64,000 bases of DNA, taken from contig DWWD01000020.1 of the NCBI GenBank assembly GCA_019119895.1, forward strand, positions 1-64,000, given 5' to 3'. Source of the DNA: Candidatus Anaerostipes avistercoris (lineage in GTDB: Bacteria > Bacillota > Clostridia > Lachnospirales > Lachnospiraceae). The notes under the pieces were generated by a model that was given only the letters and a program-made list of their open reading frames with translations, was not told where the DNA came from and made no database searches. Position 1 is the first letter of the stretch; the number at the start of each line of letters is the position of its first letter. Positions 1 to 7,518 of the stretch are shown here, one piece after another. The position numbers and the translations under genes are program-made.

Positions 1-84
1 GTCCATGAAGCGGTCAAAGGTGAGGACGGAAGCCGGGAACAGGAGGTAGAAATCTTCTACCGCTTTATCGGCAAAATCGAATGA
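1..84 (+). CDS. C-terminal end of a large serine recombinase (partial)
   Basis: Frame 1 is open from the window edge to the TGA at 82-84 and gives 27 residues beginning VHEAVKGEDGSREQ and ending FYRFIGKIE. This tail is typical of large serine site-specific recombinases with a DUF4368-type C-terminus (TnpX/Tn4451-like and ICE-borne integrases of Clostridia). These enzymes excise and integrate mobile elements through an N-terminal catalytic serine domain that lies outside this window. The gene usually sits at one end of its element, so the element border probably lies shortly downstream. The family call rests on a short tail remembered from the family. Confidence 0.7.
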   Translation, partial: VHEAVKGEDGSREQEVEIFYRFIGKIE

Positions 85-163
85 CACATCTTGAGATACC
101 CAACAATATCTTTAACTAAGGGAAACGGGAGAAACAATACCAGATATCCGGCAGTCGAAAAAA

Positions 164-475
164 ATGGCGGTACTCTATCATATGTCTTTGGATGAGCTGA
201 TTGATTTCGATATTGACTTGGCAGAAATTCAGGAGACAATCGAACGAACCAGCGAGGAGACAGAAAATAAAATCAATTGGACTAATGCATGGGGAAAGAA
301 ATATCCAATTTTACTGAAATATCAGGATAAAGTCAATATTGCCAATTACGCATACCGATTAAATAAGATGCTGGATGAGATAGAAGAGGAATATCAATTC
401 AATAAACAGGATGCGATGCTGGTGCTGAAAGATATCTTATATAATGTATGGAAAAAACGTAAAAATTCAAAATAA
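164..475 (+). CDS. Hypothetical protein next to recombinase edge
   Basis: A 103-residue, acidic, helix-rich soluble protein with no family I recognise. No good ribosome binding site precedes the ATG at 164. A second ATG at 182 (MSLDELIDFD) is an equally plausible start and would give about 97 residues. It lies just past the recombinase tail, so the first codons may be contributed by the end of the integrated element, or the host gene may have lost its 5' end at insertion. The C-terminus is basic (WKKRKNSK). Function unknown. Confidence 0.45.
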   Translation: MAVLYHMSLDELIDFDIDLAEIQETIERTSEETENKINWTNAWGKKYPILLKYQDKVNIANYAYRLNKMLDEIEEEYQFNKQDAMLVLKDILYNVWKKRKNSK

Positions 476-514
476 TGGAACTGAAAATTGTAAATTCATG
501 CAAAGGTACAATAG

Positions 515-754
515 ATGAGAAAAATAGTTCATCTGACGGCAGTCGTGTCCTTCCTGATAACCATTATATTTGGTATTGTTTTTATAAAATATAGGAAATC
601 TGCTGCTTTAACAATATGCATCACATTTGGAACGATAGCATACCATTTTGCAATGAGACTGGCAGTGGGAGCAGATCTTATCTTTGTTATTATTCAGCGT
701 TATAATCGGCCCAGGATTGTACGGATGGCCAAAAGAATGAAACGACGTGAATGA
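515..754 (+). pseudogene. Internally deleted membrane protein (diaponeurosporenoate-acyltransferase-like)
   Basis: An ORF of 79 residues. The first ~52 residues carry one or two membrane helices and end in FGTIAYHFAMRLAVG. The last ~27 residues contain FVIIQRYNRPR. In the clostridial family annotated as glycosyl-4,4'-diaponeurosporenoate acyltransferase-like (about 170-190 residues), as I remember it, the first motif lies near the N-terminus and the second at the very C-terminus. This ORF therefore looks like an in-frame internal deletion of about 100 residues. It sits 12 bp before the flavin reductase gene. The reading frame is real; loss of function is inferred. Confidence 0.5.
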
Positions 755-766
755 GGAGGTATTGGT

Positions 767-1414
767 ATGAAAATTGAAATCGGAAAAGAATTCCCGCGCT
801 ATTTTCGGTCCTTATACCCGGAAGAGTTCGAATTGTTTTCTCATTTTGAGACAACATCAGGAATTCCCAATGTTTTGTTTGCCATAACTACATGGAAGGA
901 AAATGGGAAACCAAATGTGTGCTTTCATGGGTGGAGCTGTTTTCACGGAGATAAGACGGCGTTTTTTGCTGTCATGGGGAATTTGTATCAGCATACGCAT
1001 ACTTATGCCAATATTCAAAGAGATCAATGCTTCTGCATTAACTTTCTTCCGATCAGCTATTATGACAGACTGGTGGAGACGATTCATCATAATGAAGAGA
1101 AAGAGGATGAATTTGCCGTGGGAAATTTTACGCTGGAAGAGGCAAAGACGATCCATGCACCTGTGATCCAGGAAGCGTTTATGAACATCGAATGCAGTCT
1201 GAAGGAAATGAAAGACTTAAGCGGCGCCGGGATCACATCAATGGTCATAGGACAAGTTCAGCATATTTCGGTTGAAGAAGAGTATGCGCGGGGTGATGAA
1301 AAACGATATGGGAAAGATGGTTTTATGATGTTAGTGCCGGGGCAGCAGAATCTGGTAACCGGTGAGGCCGGACAGTCTGCGATCGCTACGGTAAACATTG
1401 AGAAATATGATTAA
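767..1414 (+). CDS. Flavin reductase-like FMN-binding protein
   Basis: A 215-residue protein of the flavin reductase/flavoredoxin split-barrel family. The order fits that fold: an N-terminal segment with VLFAITTWKENGKPN, a strand pair with FFAVMGNLYQHTHTYANI, and DQCFCINFLP. These proteins bind FMN and reduce flavins or pass electrons to partner oxidoreductases in the cytosol. The start ATG has a strong AGGAGG site (GAGGAGGTATTGGT). The substrate cannot be read from the sequence. It is 15 bp upstream of the methyltransferase-like membrane gene and probably co-transcribed with it. Confidence 0.8.
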   Translation: MKIEIGKEFPRYFRSLYPEEFELFSHFETTSGIPNVLFAITTWKENGKPNVCFHGWSCFHGDKTAFFAVMGNLYQHTHTYANIQRDQCFCINFLPISYYDRLVETIHHNEEKEDEFAVGNFTLEEAKTIHAPVIQEAFMNIECSLKEMKDLSGAGITSMVIGQVQHISVEEEYARGDEKRYGKDGFMMLVPGQQNLVTGEAGQSAIATVNIEKYD

Positions 1415-1429
1415 AATCAGGGGAGGGAA

Positions 1430-2101
1430 ATGGACAGAGGATTAATTGGTCAGGCAGTATCAAAATTCATCATAGGGTTTGCAGTGACAGGCATACTGAT
1501 ATTTTTGCCGGCGGGAACATTTGATTATTGGAATGCGTGGCTGCTTCTGGGAGTTTTGTTTATCCCTATGCTCCTGGCAGGAATCGTGATGATATTAAGA
1601 AATCCGGAATTGCTCCGGAAGCGCCTGAAAATGAAAGAGGAAGAGACAGAGCAAAAAAATGTGATAAAAATCAGTATATGTATGTTTGCTCTGGGATTTG
1701 TAACTGCGGGATGCAATTATCGTTTTGGGTGGATCCTTATACCTGAATGGATTTCCTGGGCGGCAGCCGGGATTTTCCTGCTTGCTTATCTGTTATACGT
1801 AGAAGTGATGCGGGAAAATATGTATTTATCCCGGGCAGTAGAGATACAGGAAGATCAGAAAGTGATTGATACAGGGTTGTATGGCATTGTCCGGCATCCC
1901 ATGTACAGTGTAACAATTATCTTGTTTCTTTCCATGCCATTGATTCTGGGTTCAGTTATTTCTTTTGTTATTTTTCTTATATATCCGGTTGTTCTTGTGA
2001 AAAGGATTGAAAATGAAGAAAAAGTTCTGAGAGAAGGCCTGGAAGGGTATGAGACGTATCAAAAGAAAGTGCGGTATCGAATGATTCCGTTTATTTGGTA
2101 A
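1430..2101 (+). CDS. Isoprenylcysteine carboxyl methyltransferase-family membrane protein
   Basis: A 223-residue polytopic membrane protein with about five hydrophobic segments. The family signature DTGLYGIVRHPMYS lies around residues 147-160 and is followed by a second hydrophobic pair and ENEEKVLREGLEGYETYQKKVRYR near the C-terminus. The RHPMY motif and the E-N-E-E/Y-x-x-Y pattern are the SAM-binding hallmarks of the ICMT/PEMT superfamily. Bacterial members methylate unknown small or lipid substrates, so only the fold is safe. A GGGGAGGGAAATG start supports the coordinates. It lies in line with the flavin reductase gene. Confidence 0.8.
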   Translation: MDRGLIGQAVSKFIIGFAVTGILIFLPAGTFDYWNAWLLLGVLFIPMLLAGIVMILRNPELLRKRLKMKEEETEQKNVIKISICMFALGFVTAGCNYRFGWILIPEWISWAAAGIFLLAYLLYVEVMRENMYLSRAVEIQEDQKVIDTGLYGIVRHPMYSVTIILFLSMPLILGSVISFVIFLIYPVVLVKRIENEEKVLREGLEGYETYQKKVRYRMIPFIW

Positions 2102-2111
2102 TTGTCTATAG

Positions 2112-2273
2112 AGACATAAAAAAGGTTCTGTTTTGACGGGAGAAAGCAGTCTGGACGGAGCACTTCGGGAAGTGAAAGATGAAGTTGGTATTGTATTAGA
2201 CAGAAGAAACGGAAAATTAATTTCTCAAACCAGACGGGATACAGTGCAGGACTTTTATGATGTCTGGCAATAG
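2112..2273 (+). pseudogene. Nudix hydrolase remnant
   Basis: The frame read from 2112 is open to TAG 2271-2273 and encodes a fragment with LTGESSLDGALREVKDEVG followed by GKLISQTRRDTVQDFYDVW. This matches the second half of a Nudix box (REVxxEVG, with one conserved Glu replaced by Asp) and the strand after it in clostridial Nudix (MutT-like) proteins. There is no start codon or ribosome binding site and the region before the Nudix box is gone, so this is a decayed piece. The frame passes directly into the next remnant. Confidence 0.65.
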
Positions 2274-2386
2274 GATTAAGTTTGGAAGTGGCATTCGGAC
2301 TTCTGCTGGACAAACTTGCCCTTGGTATGGTATGCGGCGTAATAGTGGGATGTCTGCCTAATTTTAAAAATAAGGGAAAGAAATAA
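2270..2386 (+). pseudogene. C-terminal remnant of a small glycine-rich membrane protein
   Basis: The frame starting at 2270 reads IGLSLEVAFGLLLDKLALGM, then CGVIVGCLPN, and ends NKGKK with stop TAA at 2384-2386. Alternating small residues and a lysine-rich tail resemble the last membrane helices of small glycine-zipper membrane proteins common in Clostridia. No start codon lies in this frame, and it abuts the Nudix remnant with a one-base frame change, which suggests that a deletion joined two neighbouring genes. Parent gene unknown. Confidence 0.45.
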
Positions 2387-2434
2387 TTCTTATTTTGTGA
2401 TAATGACGATTTTGAATTTGTACGGAGGTATCTT

Positions 2435-2632
2435 ATGGAAGAATTAAAGGCTATTATGGAGAAGTTTGCAGCTGCTGAATGGGATTTAATATCTGTTCCT
2501 GCGCAAAAATGGCTGGATGGAAAAATTGATAAAGAAACTCTGGTATTAGCAATTAAGCAGGCAGATAGCGAATGTGGCAGCTGTGGCTGTGAATTAGATT
2601 CATTATATAAAAGAGCGCTGGAACTTCTTTGA
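2435..2632 (+). CDS. Small conserved hypothetical protein (Cys motif)
   Basis: A 65-residue protein preceded by a good site (ACGGAGGTATCTT) and ATG. It is acidic and helical. Its C-terminal half has the cluster ECGSCGCELDSLYKRALELL, with three cysteines in C-x2-C-x-C spacing. I remember closely similar short proteins in other Clostridia, but no function has been assigned that I know of. The cysteines could bind a metal or form a redox site; that is a guess. It stands alone between gene remnants and probably has its own promoter. Confidence 0.65.
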   Translation: MEELKAIMEKFAAAEWDLISVPAQKWLDGKIDKETLVLAIKQADSECGSCGCELDSLYKRALELL

Positions 2633-2708
2633 AAATTATTTCATCCATTAATTCAAAAATTCACAAACCCAGCTGTCAAAATGAATCGATAGAAGAGGAG
2701 TAAAGTAT

Positions 2709-3080
2709 TTGTCAAATAGAATAGATTATAAAAACAAAGCTATAAATTGTGTAAAGGATACTGTGTTGCCATTACAAAAGGGTCAATTCGAAGAATGTGG
2801 CTGTAGTTTAGACGAACAATATAAAAAATATGGAAACACAGAAAGCTTCTTTGGAAAAGTAATAGAACCAGGGCATATATATGAAATTGGTTATCCAAAG
2901 TGTGTATGCTCTGAAGTTTTATCTGGAAAAGTAAGCAGCGCAAAACATTGTGAATGTTCCAGGCAAAGTGTGCTGTATATTCTGGAACAATTGCTGCCGG
3001 ATAAAACGATTACGATAAAAACAATAGAAACGGTTTTAGGTGGAGCAAAGAAATGTCGTTTTCGAGCAACAGTAGAATAA
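2709..3080 (+). CDS. Cysteine-rich protein, DUF6144-like C-terminal region
   Basis: A 123-residue protein starting at TTG 2709, nine bases after AGGAG. It has cysteines at ECGCSLDEQY, then YPKCVCSEV, HCECSRQS, and a final GGAKKCRFRATV. The order C-x-C, then C-x-CSRQS-x-LY-x-LEQLLPDKT, then a C-terminal ETVLGGAxKCRF matches what I remember of clostridial DUF6144 / L-2-amino-thiazoline-carboxylate-hydrolase-like proteins, most of which are 150-200 residues long. This copy may therefore have lost N-terminal sequence. Function unknown. Confidence 0.5.
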   Translation: MSNRIDYKNKAINCVKDTVLPLQKGQFEECGCSLDEQYKKYGNTESFFGKVIEPGHIYEIGYPKCVCSEVLSGKVSSAKHCECSRQSVLYILEQLLPDKTITIKTIETVLGGAKKCRFRATVE

Positions 3081-3147
3081 AACAGGTCTTTTATGGAATT
3101 GTTGCATAGAGAATGTTGGTTGAAAAAGAGGTGCAGGAAGAAGGAGA

Positions 3148-3744
3148 ATGAAAACAATTTTTTTGCATGGCCTGGGACAGACAGCGCATGACTGGCAGGC
3201 CGTGATCCAACGGATTTCGTTATCAGATATTGACTGTCTGGAACTATTTTCGCTGCCGGAGGGAAATATATCCTATTCTGAAATACTGACAAAACTGGAA
3301 GAACGATATGAAAGAGAGGATGAGCCTTTCCGCCTTTGCGGTTTGTCGCTGGGAGCGCTTCTTGCGCTTGATTATGCGATTTGCCATGGGGATAAGGTGG
3401 ATTCTCTGGTTCTTATTGGCGCTCAGTATAAAATTCCAACTCGCATGATTGATTTTCAGAATTTTATATTTCGGTGTATGCCTGAGAAAACATTTAAAAA
3501 CATGGGAATGCCAAAGAAAGATACCATTCAACTGTCTCATTCCATGCGGACTTTGGATTTCAGTTCCAGATTAATGGATGTAACGTGTCCGGCGGTTATT
3601 ATCTGTGGAGAAAAAGACAGGGCAAATTTGAAAGCATCAAAGCAGCTGGCGGAACTTTTGCCGCAGGCAGAACTGCATATTGTTCCTGGCGCCGGACATG
3701 AAATCAATAAAGAATCTCCGGAAGCGATTGCTGCGGTTTTGTGA
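3148..3744 (+). CDS. Alpha/beta hydrolase
   Basis: A 198-residue alpha/beta hydrolase. The N-terminal strand leads into an oxyanion motif HGLGQ; the nucleophile elbow GLSLGA places Ser67; an acid follows in ICGEKDRAN (Asp near 155), and the catalytic His is in PGAGHEIN near 183. There is no lid insertion typical of lipases. The substrate is unknown. A weak AAGAAGGAGA site precedes the ATG. The protein ends abruptly at AIAAVL, shorter than usual, and the next frame continues GFVKESGRRNK, so a late frameshift may have removed a few terminal residues. Confidence 0.75.
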   Translation: MKTIFLHGLGQTAHDWQAVIQRISLSDIDCLELFSLPEGNISYSEILTKLEERYEREDEPFRLCGLSLGALLALDYAICHGDKVDSLVLIGAQYKIPTRMIDFQNFIFRCMPEKTFKNMGMPKKDTIQLSHSMRTLDFSSRLMDVTCPAVIICGEKDRANLKASKQLAELLPQAELHIVPGAGHEINKESPEAIAAVL

Positions 3745-3788
3745 AAGAATCCGGAAGGAGAAATAAATAACAGAGGAGGTATCATGTT

Positions 3789-4002
3789 ATGAAAGATATG
3801 ATTGCATATTGCGGACTTGACTGTGAAAAATGTGATGCATATCGTGCGACGATTAGCGATGACCAGGCACTGCGGTATTCGGCAGTGCGCCCTGAAAAAA
3901 GAAGTGACAACATGCGGTGAATGTTCTGAACTGAATCACTGTAAGACAGCTGGGGCGATTATTGCTAACAATTCGGATGTACTGCATCATTTGAAAGAAT
4001 AG
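3789..4002 (+). pseudogene. DUF3795 protein with internal out-of-frame deletion
   Basis: ATG 3789 follows a strong AGAGGAGGT site and opens a frame reading MKDMIAYCGLDCEKCDAYRA, then TISDDQALR, then unrelated residues to a TGA at 3918. A second frame, entered near 3880, reads IRQCALKKEVTTCGECSE and runs to the TAG at 4000-4002. Together these are the N- and C-terminal cysteine-rich parts of DUF3795 proteins (normally about 110 residues); the middle ~35-40 residues with their cysteines are missing and the frame is broken. A recent deletion pseudogene is the simplest reading. Confidence 0.75.
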
Positions 4003-4055
4003 ATTAAAATTTGAGAAAGAGACAGAATGATTGAAAGTAAATAAGAGAATTCATT

Positions 4056-4502
4056 ATGGAAATCAGAGAAGTTAAGAAAGATAAGAAAAAATACCTGCAT
4101 CTATTGTTGCTGGCAGATGAACAGGAAGATATGATTGATCGCTATCTGGAACGTGGAACCATGTATATATTATTGGATGACGAAAGCGTGAAGTGTGAGT
4201 GTGTTGTTACGGATGAAGGAAATGGAATCCTGGAATTGAAAAATATAGCTGTGGAGCCGGCGTTTCAGGGAAAGGGATATGGGAAAAAACTGATTCATTT
4301 TATTGCTGATCAGTATCAGACGCAGTATTCCATGCTGCAGGTGGGAACAGGGGACAGTCCTCTGACCGTTCCGTTTTACGAGAAATGTGGATTTCACCGG
4401 TCTCACAGAATCAAAAACTTTTTTACGGATCATTACGATCACCCTATTTATGAAAATGGTATTCAGCTGATTGATATGATTTATCTGCAAAAAGAATTAT
4501 AA
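4056..4502 (+). CDS. GNAT family N-acetyltransferase
   Basis: A 148-residue single-domain GNAT. The acetyl-CoA-binding motif A is clear around residues 66-80 (NIAVEPAFQGKGYGKKLI, with Q-G-K-G-Y-G), followed by a strand and PFYEKCGF of motif B near 107-115. GNAT enzymes transfer an acetyl group from acetyl-CoA to an amine. The C-terminal segment with HPIYENGIQLIDM resembles YvbK-like members. The acceptor is unknown. The ATG has only a weak purine-rich site. It precedes the hydrolase-GNAT fusion gene by 46 bp. Confidence 0.85.
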   Translation: MEIREVKKDKKKYLHLLLLADEQEDMIDRYLERGTMYILLDDESVKCECVVTDEGNGILELKNIAVEPAFQGKGYGKKLIHFIADQYQTQYSMLQVGTGDSPLTVPFYEKCGFHRSHRIKNFFTDHYDHPIYENGIQLIDMIYLQKEL

Positions 4503-4548
4503 ACATTGTTTGCGGGAAACAGATACAATAAAGACAAGAGGGAAGAAG

Positions 4549-5802
4549 ATGGAAAGGGAATATTTTTTAACGACAGATAGAATAGGATTTTCGGATGAAC
4601 GGTTAAATACAGATTTGGATGACTCCGCGGAAGAACAGTCTGCAGGCAGAAATGCAGTTTTATATATCCATGGAAAAGGCGGAAGTCATCTGGAAGCAGA
4701 ACAATATAGGAAAAACTGCCCGGGATTTGACATAATCGGAGTTGACTATGAGGTCGATGTTCCGTGGATTGTGGAGGATAAGATACGGCAGGTATATGAT
4801 GAAGCGGAAAAAAAGTATCAGCATATAGATGTCATCGCCAGCAGCATAGGAGCATATTTTGCAATGCATTCTTTACAGAAAAAACACATCGAAAAGGCAT
4901 TATTCATATCACCGATCGTGGATATGGAAAAATTGATTCTTGATATGATGAACTGGGCAGGTGTATCAGAGGAGGAGCTTGCCGGAAAAGGGGAGATTCC
5001 GACAGATTTTGGAGAAACATTGTCGTGGGAGTATCTGTGTTTTGTGAGGGAAAATCCAATCTGCTGGAACGTTCCGACAGAGATATTATATGGCGGGAAA
5101 GATAATCTTACTTCCCGCAAGACCATAGAGCAATTCACAGACTGCCATAATGTCAGACTTACTGTGATGGAAGAAGGCGAACATTGGTTTCATACAAAAG
5201 AGCATCTTACGTTTTTGGATCGGTGGATGAAAGATATTATGCTCACTGAAACAGAAAAATCAGAATCTGATAATAAAATAAAAATCAGAATTGCGGACGT
5301 GGGTGATTATATTCAGGTCAGAGATTTTTATTATTCACTAATTGATGCGATGGAAGATGCGGAGTACAAACCAGGATGGGAAAGAGATATATATCCGACA
5401 CAGGAATTTTTAGTACACTCCATTGAAAAAGGCAATTTGTATATTGGACGAGTAAATGAGTATATTGCCGCCTGTATGGTAGTAAACCATGAATATAATG
5501 ATGGCTATCACAATGCCCGGTGGTCTGTCAATGTGAAGGATTCCGAACTTTTTGTGATTCATGCGCTCGGAGTTCATCCTGCTTATTCTGGAAAAGGCAT
5601 AGCAAAGCAGATGGTTCAGAAAGTAATCAACACAGCTCGTGAGCAGAAAATAAAAACCATACGGCTGGATGTTCTTGAGGGAAATATTCCGGCAGAACAG
5701 GTATATACCCAAATGGGATTTGTTTACTGCAGTACGATAAAAATGTTTTATGAAGATACAGGCTGGACAAATTACCGGCTGTTTGAATATATTGTGAATT
5801 AA
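4549..5802 (+). CDS. Alpha/beta hydrolase-GNAT acetyltransferase fusion protein
   Basis: A 417-residue two-domain protein, with its start set at ATG 4549 after GAGGGAAGAAG. Residues ~30-235 are an alpha/beta hydrolase: VLYIHGKGGS oxyanion region, ASSIGAYFAM nucleophile elbow with Ser, and EEGEHWFHTKEH with the final His. After a linker (TEKSESDNKIK) residues ~245-417 form a GNAT domain with LGVHPAYSGKGIAKQM (motif A) and YTQMGFV (motif B). Both active-site sets look intact, so a bifunctional cytosolic enzyme that hydrolyses and acetylates related substrates is possible. No known substrate can be given. Confidence 0.8.
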   Translation: MEREYFLTTDRIGFSDERLNTDLDDSAEEQSAGRNAVLYIHGKGGSHLEAEQYRKNCPGFDIIGVDYEVDVPWIVEDKIRQVYDEAEKKYQHIDVIASSIGAYFAMHSLQKKHIEKALFISPIVDMEKLILDMMNWAGVSEEELAGKGEIPTDFGETLSWEYLCFVRENPICWNVPTEILYGGKDNLTSRKTIEQFTDCHNVRLTVMEEGEHWFHTKEHLTFLDRWMKDIMLTETEKSESDNKIKIRIADVGDYIQVRDFYYSLIDAMEDAEYKPGWERDIYPTQEFLVHSIEKGNLYIGRVNEYIAACMVVNHEYNDGYHNARWSVNVKDSELFVIHALGVHPAYSGKGIAKQMVQKVINTAREQKIKTIRLDVLEGNIPAEQVYTQMGFVYCSTIKMFYEDTGWTNYRLFEYIVN

Positions 5803-5817
5803 AAATGAATATGATCA

Positions 5818-5919
5818 ATGTTAATTATCGTTGCTTGCGAAGAGATTCTTCCTGCGGATATACTGAAAACAGCTCCGGAGCGAAAATTTATTTTGAAAGG
5901 AATGTTTGCATATGATTAA
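5818..5919 (+). pseudogene. Short C-terminal gene remnant
   Basis: ATG 5818 opens a 33-codon frame reading MLIIVACEEILPADIL, then KTAPERKFILKGMFAYD, stopping at TAA 5917-5919 inside the start of the next gene. The composition is protein-like, and the piece resembles the last residues of a larger cytosolic protein rather than an independent small ORF. There is no ribosome binding site before it. I cannot name the parent. It fits the pattern of gene fragments in this region. Confidence 0.35.
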
Positions 5920-6799
5920 CGATAATATCAAACGATATCGGAAAGAAAAGGGATATAGTCAGGAAGAAATGGCAGTAAAACTTCATGTAGTGCGGCAGAC
6001 TGTGTCAAAATGGGAAAATGGGAGGTCTGTTCCAGACGCGGAGGTGCTGATTCGCATGGCAGAGGTTTTGGATGTTTCTGTCAATGATCTCCTTGGAATC
6101 GAAATCGAGAGGGATGATGTCAAAGATCTGACCAGTGAACTTGCACGAGTGAATGAGGTGCTGGCAGAGAAAAACAGGCAGGAAAATCTTGTAAAAAGAG
6201 CCAGTGAAAAGAGAGGACTGATTCTGTTTCTGTCTTTTGCTTCTATGCTGGCGGTGCTGGGTATAAAAAATCCGGTGGTTTCGGTTGTACTGTCAGGAGG
6301 ATGTATTCTGGCAGCGGTTTTCATCCTGTATCGGAATCTTGCGCTGATGACCAGTGTGACGACAGATGATATGAGATTAAAGGTTCTTAAAATTACAACA
6401 ATATTTAATATCGGCATTCTGATGGGAGGAATCATTTTAGCAGCATTGACAGCCGCCGGCGTTCTTCGGTTTTCGGAACAAGAAGAGAAAATGACGGCAA
6501 TGTTTATTGTTGCATGCATTATGGTTTTTATGGGAATTGTTTCTCCGAAACTTCCGTTTACGAGACATACCGGATTAAGGCTGCCATGGACCATCAGAGA
6601 TCAGGAGACGTGGGATCTTGCCCATAGAATTTTAGGGTATATTTCGCTCCCGCTGGCGCTATTATATGTTGCCTGCTCATTGACGATGGAACCTTTTCAG
6701 CAGATAACTCTTGTGACCGTACTGCTCTGGATCGGTATCCCGGGAGGAATTTCTTATATTTTCTATTGGAGAAAAATACATGGAAATGTACTGCCCTGA
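5912..6799 (+). CDS. XRE-family transcriptional regulator with membrane domain
   Basis: A 295-residue protein. Residues 1-65 are a helix-turn-helix of the XRE/HTH_3 type (NIKRYRKEKGYSQEEMAVKL, then VRQTVSKWENGRSVPD). A charged linker around 70-95 could form a coiled coil, and the remainder has six or so hydrophobic segments. Membrane-anchored XRE regulators are common in Firmicutes and may sense an envelope signal and repress nearby genes; the target here is unknown. ATG 5912 is chosen because GAAAGG lies 12 bases upstream and the family begins at this Met. Confidence 0.8.
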   Translation: MINDNIKRYRKEKGYSQEEMAVKLHVVRQTVSKWENGRSVPDAEVLIRMAEVLDVSVNDLLGIEIERDDVKDLTSELARVNEVLAEKNRQENLVKRASEKRGLILFLSFASMLAVLGIKNPVVSVVLSGGCILAAVFILYRNLALMTSVTTDDMRLKVLKITTIFNIGILMGGIILAALTAAGVLRFSEQEEKMTAMFIVACIMVFMGIVSPKLPFTRHTGLRLPWTIRDQETWDLAHRILGYISLPLALLYVACSLTMEPFQQITLVTVLLWIGIPGGISYIFYWRKIHGNVLP

Positions 6800-6890
6800 A
6801 AAGAAACATAAGTAAACTAAAATCAGGATTATTTATGTTATGATATTATGGTAAAAGAAGGTTAATCTGATCAAAAAGGAGTACAGGAAG

Positions 6891-7499
6891 ATGAAGAAAA
6901 TGTTATTAGTATCTATGCTGCAGCATTCTGCGGATCTGGTAAAAAAAGTGGAACCGGATCTTGCAGGGAAGGTGGTAACCTATATTCCAACAGCAGGTAT
7001 TGCGGAAGAAATCGAAGGGATGGTTGAAGAAGAAACAGAAACACTGAGCCGTTTGGGGCTGGAAGTGGATGTATTAGAGATTTCCACCGCTTCCCATCAG
7101 AAGATGAAGGAGAGCCTGATAAACAATGATCTGATTTTCGTTGGTGGCGGAAATACTTTTTTCCTGTTGCAGGAACTGAGGAGAACAGGAGCGGATCAGA
7201 TTCTGACAGATCAGGTAAACAACAGAAAACTTTATATTGGAGAGTCGGCAGGGGCTATTGTGGCGTGTCCGGATATCGGATATTCTGCAGAAATTGACAG
7301 TGTAGAGAAAGCGCCTGATTTAAAAGACTATACAGGGCTGAATCTGGTGGATTTCTATCTTGTGCCGCACATTGATAATGAAGGAATGGGTTCGGGGGCG
7401 AAACGAATCATAGAAAAATATTCTGATCAGATGGAGATGAAAGTTCTTCGGGATGATCAGGCAATCTGGATCGAAGGATCGGAAATTACGGTTCTATAA
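6891..7499 (+). CDS. Peptidase S51 family protein (dipeptidase E-like)
   Basis: A 202-residue class-I-glutamine-amidotransferase-fold serine peptidase. FVGGGNTFFL lies near residue 84, and the nucleophile motif GESAGAIV places Ser119. VPHIDNEGMG near 159 supplies the probable His. S51 enzymes such as PepE cleave N-terminal Asp-Xaa dipeptides; many clostridial relatives are less well studied. ATG 6891 follows AAAAAGGAGTACAGGAAG. It is 19 bp upstream of a GNAT gene and probably forms an operon with it. Confidence 0.8.
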   Translation: MKKMLLVSMLQHSADLVKKVEPDLAGKVVTYIPTAGIAEEIEGMVEEETETLSRLGLEVDVLEISTASHQKMKESLINNDLIFVGGGNTFFLLQELRRTGADQILTDQVNNRKLYIGESAGAIVACPDIGYSAEIDSVEKAPDLKDYTGLNLVDFYLVPHIDNEGMGSGAKRIIEKYSDQMEMKVLRDDQAIWIEGSEITVL

Positions 7500-7518
7500 A
7501 GAAACGGAGGGAAAGGGA

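Noticed and set aside
57-239. A 60-codon minus-strand frame at the window start
   Set aside because: Overlaps the recombinase end and the next ORF, with no start signal.
5983-6594. A 203-codon minus-strand frame opposite the XRE regulator
   Set aside because: Antisense to an HTH domain with clear motifs; low-complexity Ser/Thr/Ile-rich product.
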